From assembly GCF_028554725.1 (NCBI RefSeq), contig NC_071671.1:20831501-20895500 (forward strand): a DNA stretch of 64,000 nt, written 5' to 3'. The DNA is from Zeugodacus cucurbitae (Eukaryota; Arthropoda; Insecta; Diptera; Tephritidae). Position numbers and translations under genes: made by a program. The notes beneath the pieces are model-generated. The model was not told the origin of the DNA. It saw nothing but the letters and a program-made list of their open reading frames with translations, and searched no databases. This document shows, piece by piece, positions 62,911 through 64,000 of this stretch (the stretch's first letter is position 1; each line of letters begins with the position of its first letter).

Positions 62911-63644
62911 AATTTGTGCACCCTATATCACACACCCTGTGTTTGCAAGGTTTGCCGTACGTGTGTCGTTTCAATTACGCTTTTATTACAAATTGTTATT
63001 GCTATTGTTATTGTTGTTGATTTGTTTGTATTTTTATTACAATTGCTATGATTGTATTCTTTTCTGATTTTATCTTGTATTTTTTCAATTCTTTTGTAGT
63101 TATTGTTATTGTTGTGTAAGATTATTGTTGTTCCAGCTCTTTTTGTTTATCATCAATGTATTTATGCACTTGCGTAACGGTGTAAATGCAAATATGTCGA
63201 GTTTATTGATACAGAGTTTAATATTTTGTTGCAGTTGTAAAAATTTTTAAGGGACATATTCGAACTGCAATAAAGTTTTACAAAAGAACTTAATTTGAAG
63301 GCCGTATGGTTTTGCAAAGAATAATATTAAAAGAACAAAAAATTATTTAAAAGGCGTTTTCGAATAAAAAAGTTCGTTTCTTAACCTTTGGTATAGCTTT
63401 TCTCTTCACCTCGTAATGTTGGAACCCATCACGTTGGATACATCCATCCCTATTAAATATTAATGTGTCATACGTCGAAGAAATTAAAATTGATCTTCTA
63501 ATAACGTTAATTTTTTTTAAACTCATTCACGGCAAAAGTTCATGGCTGTTGAACTTTTGAGAACACCGGTAGTTCCTCGTGTGTTTCGGATTTCGGTAAA
63601 AAAAATCAAGAACTTACCATGTGACCCTCACTGACCCAAGCACC
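62911..63644. other. Upstream DNA, TTGTTA-rich
   Basis: 62990-63130 is rich in TTGTTATTGTTG low-complexity text. No gene is recognised. Confidence 0.5.
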
Positions 63645-64000
63645 AAAATTAAAAAAAAAATTAAAAAATAAAAAAAAAAAAGGGATTAAATGTCTGCGAC
63701 GTCCACGTCGTTAATCCTGGGTTACGCTAAATTCTGATAATAATAGTGCATAAATCAATGATTTTTCATCATGTTCTGAGTTGGTTTTTTATTTGTAGCT
63801 CATACAAATATTGTTGTCCCAAAATTCCCTTTGGGGGGTAAAAAAGGGGTGAAATAAGGAACATTTTAAGATATTTTCGAAAAAAATCGAAGGGGGCATA
63901 AATTGTTAAAAATTCCAAAAAAAATTTTTTTTTTCATTTTTGGCTATGAAATATTAATTTTAAGAATTTTTACGATATACAGTTTCAAAGTTTGAGAAAT
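63645..64000. mobile_element. Second foldback family copy, spacer and right arm only (runs off the window)
   Basis: Near-identical by eye to 11450-11804: GGGATTAAATGTCTGCGACG, GTTAATCCTGGGTTACGCTA, ATTTTTCATCATGTTCTGAG and TACGATATACAGTTTCAAAG occur in the same order. The left arm found in the first copy is absent upstream of 63645, where the sequence is unrelated. Confidence 0.85.

Noticed and set aside
1..64000. CRISPR arrays, operons, rRNA genes or a bacterial-type system
   Set aside because: Composition, splice sites and transposon families are those of an insect nuclear genome; no direct-repeat/spacer pattern is present.

Overview
The window is AT-rich nuclear DNA from a higher fly, most likely a tephritid fruit fly (Bactrocera/Ceratitis group). 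Three observations support this: a Drosophila-like Pkc53E coding sequence with fly-type splice sites, several copies of an interspersed repeat I associate with tephritid genomes (ends like AAGTAAGGAAGGGCTAAGTT, internal text like CATTTTGTGGGCGTGGC), and RTE, R1-clade, Helitron, mariner and hAT remnants typical of insects. I see no bacterial genes, rRNA, tRNA or CRISPR.

One host gene is supported. It is the 5' coding part of a conventional protein kinase C, orthologous to Drosophila Pkc53E, on the minus strand. Exon 1 (53399-53592) carries the start codon, pseudosubstrate and first half of the C1A zinc finger. A 32-nt microexon (8049-8080) and exon 3 (7466-7545) complete C1A. All three splice phases join exactly, giving 102 codons. 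Intron 1 is about 45.3 kb and intron 2 about 0.5 kb. C1B, C2 and the kinase domain must lie beyond the left end. The 5' UTR and promoter lie to the right of 53592 and are not located with certainty.

The rest is intron, upstream DNA and transposon debris. Left flank and intron 3 (1-7465): a mariner deletion derivative (1162-1496), a decayed R1-clade LINE with its 5' UTR (about 2160-5260), and very AT-rich DNA. Intron 1 (8081-53398): a pogo-like MITE (8292-8424), a foldback element (about 11155-11840), a 5'-truncated RTE LINE with an exact 15-bp target duplication (12032-14756), a degenerate tandem array (about 21985-23035), a hAT-like MITE with an internal 37-bp minisatellite (25998-26642), a Helitron helicase remnant on the minus strand (29148-about 29812), a second RTE fragment (about 46499-47197), a 961-bp Helitron with both termini (50278-51238), and four fragments of the tephritid repeat. 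Upstream of exon 1 (53593-64000): a (TTTTA)n microsatellite, several GC-richer islands that may include promoters or noncoding first exons, and half of a second foldback copy at the right edge.

No new multi-gene system is visible. The points most worth checking are the microexon architecture of Pkc53E across a 45-kb intron, the young RTE copy with one stop next to its RT catalytic aspartate, the compact Helitron with both ends, and the foldback element, which would form a long hairpin in the Pkc53E pre-mRNA.
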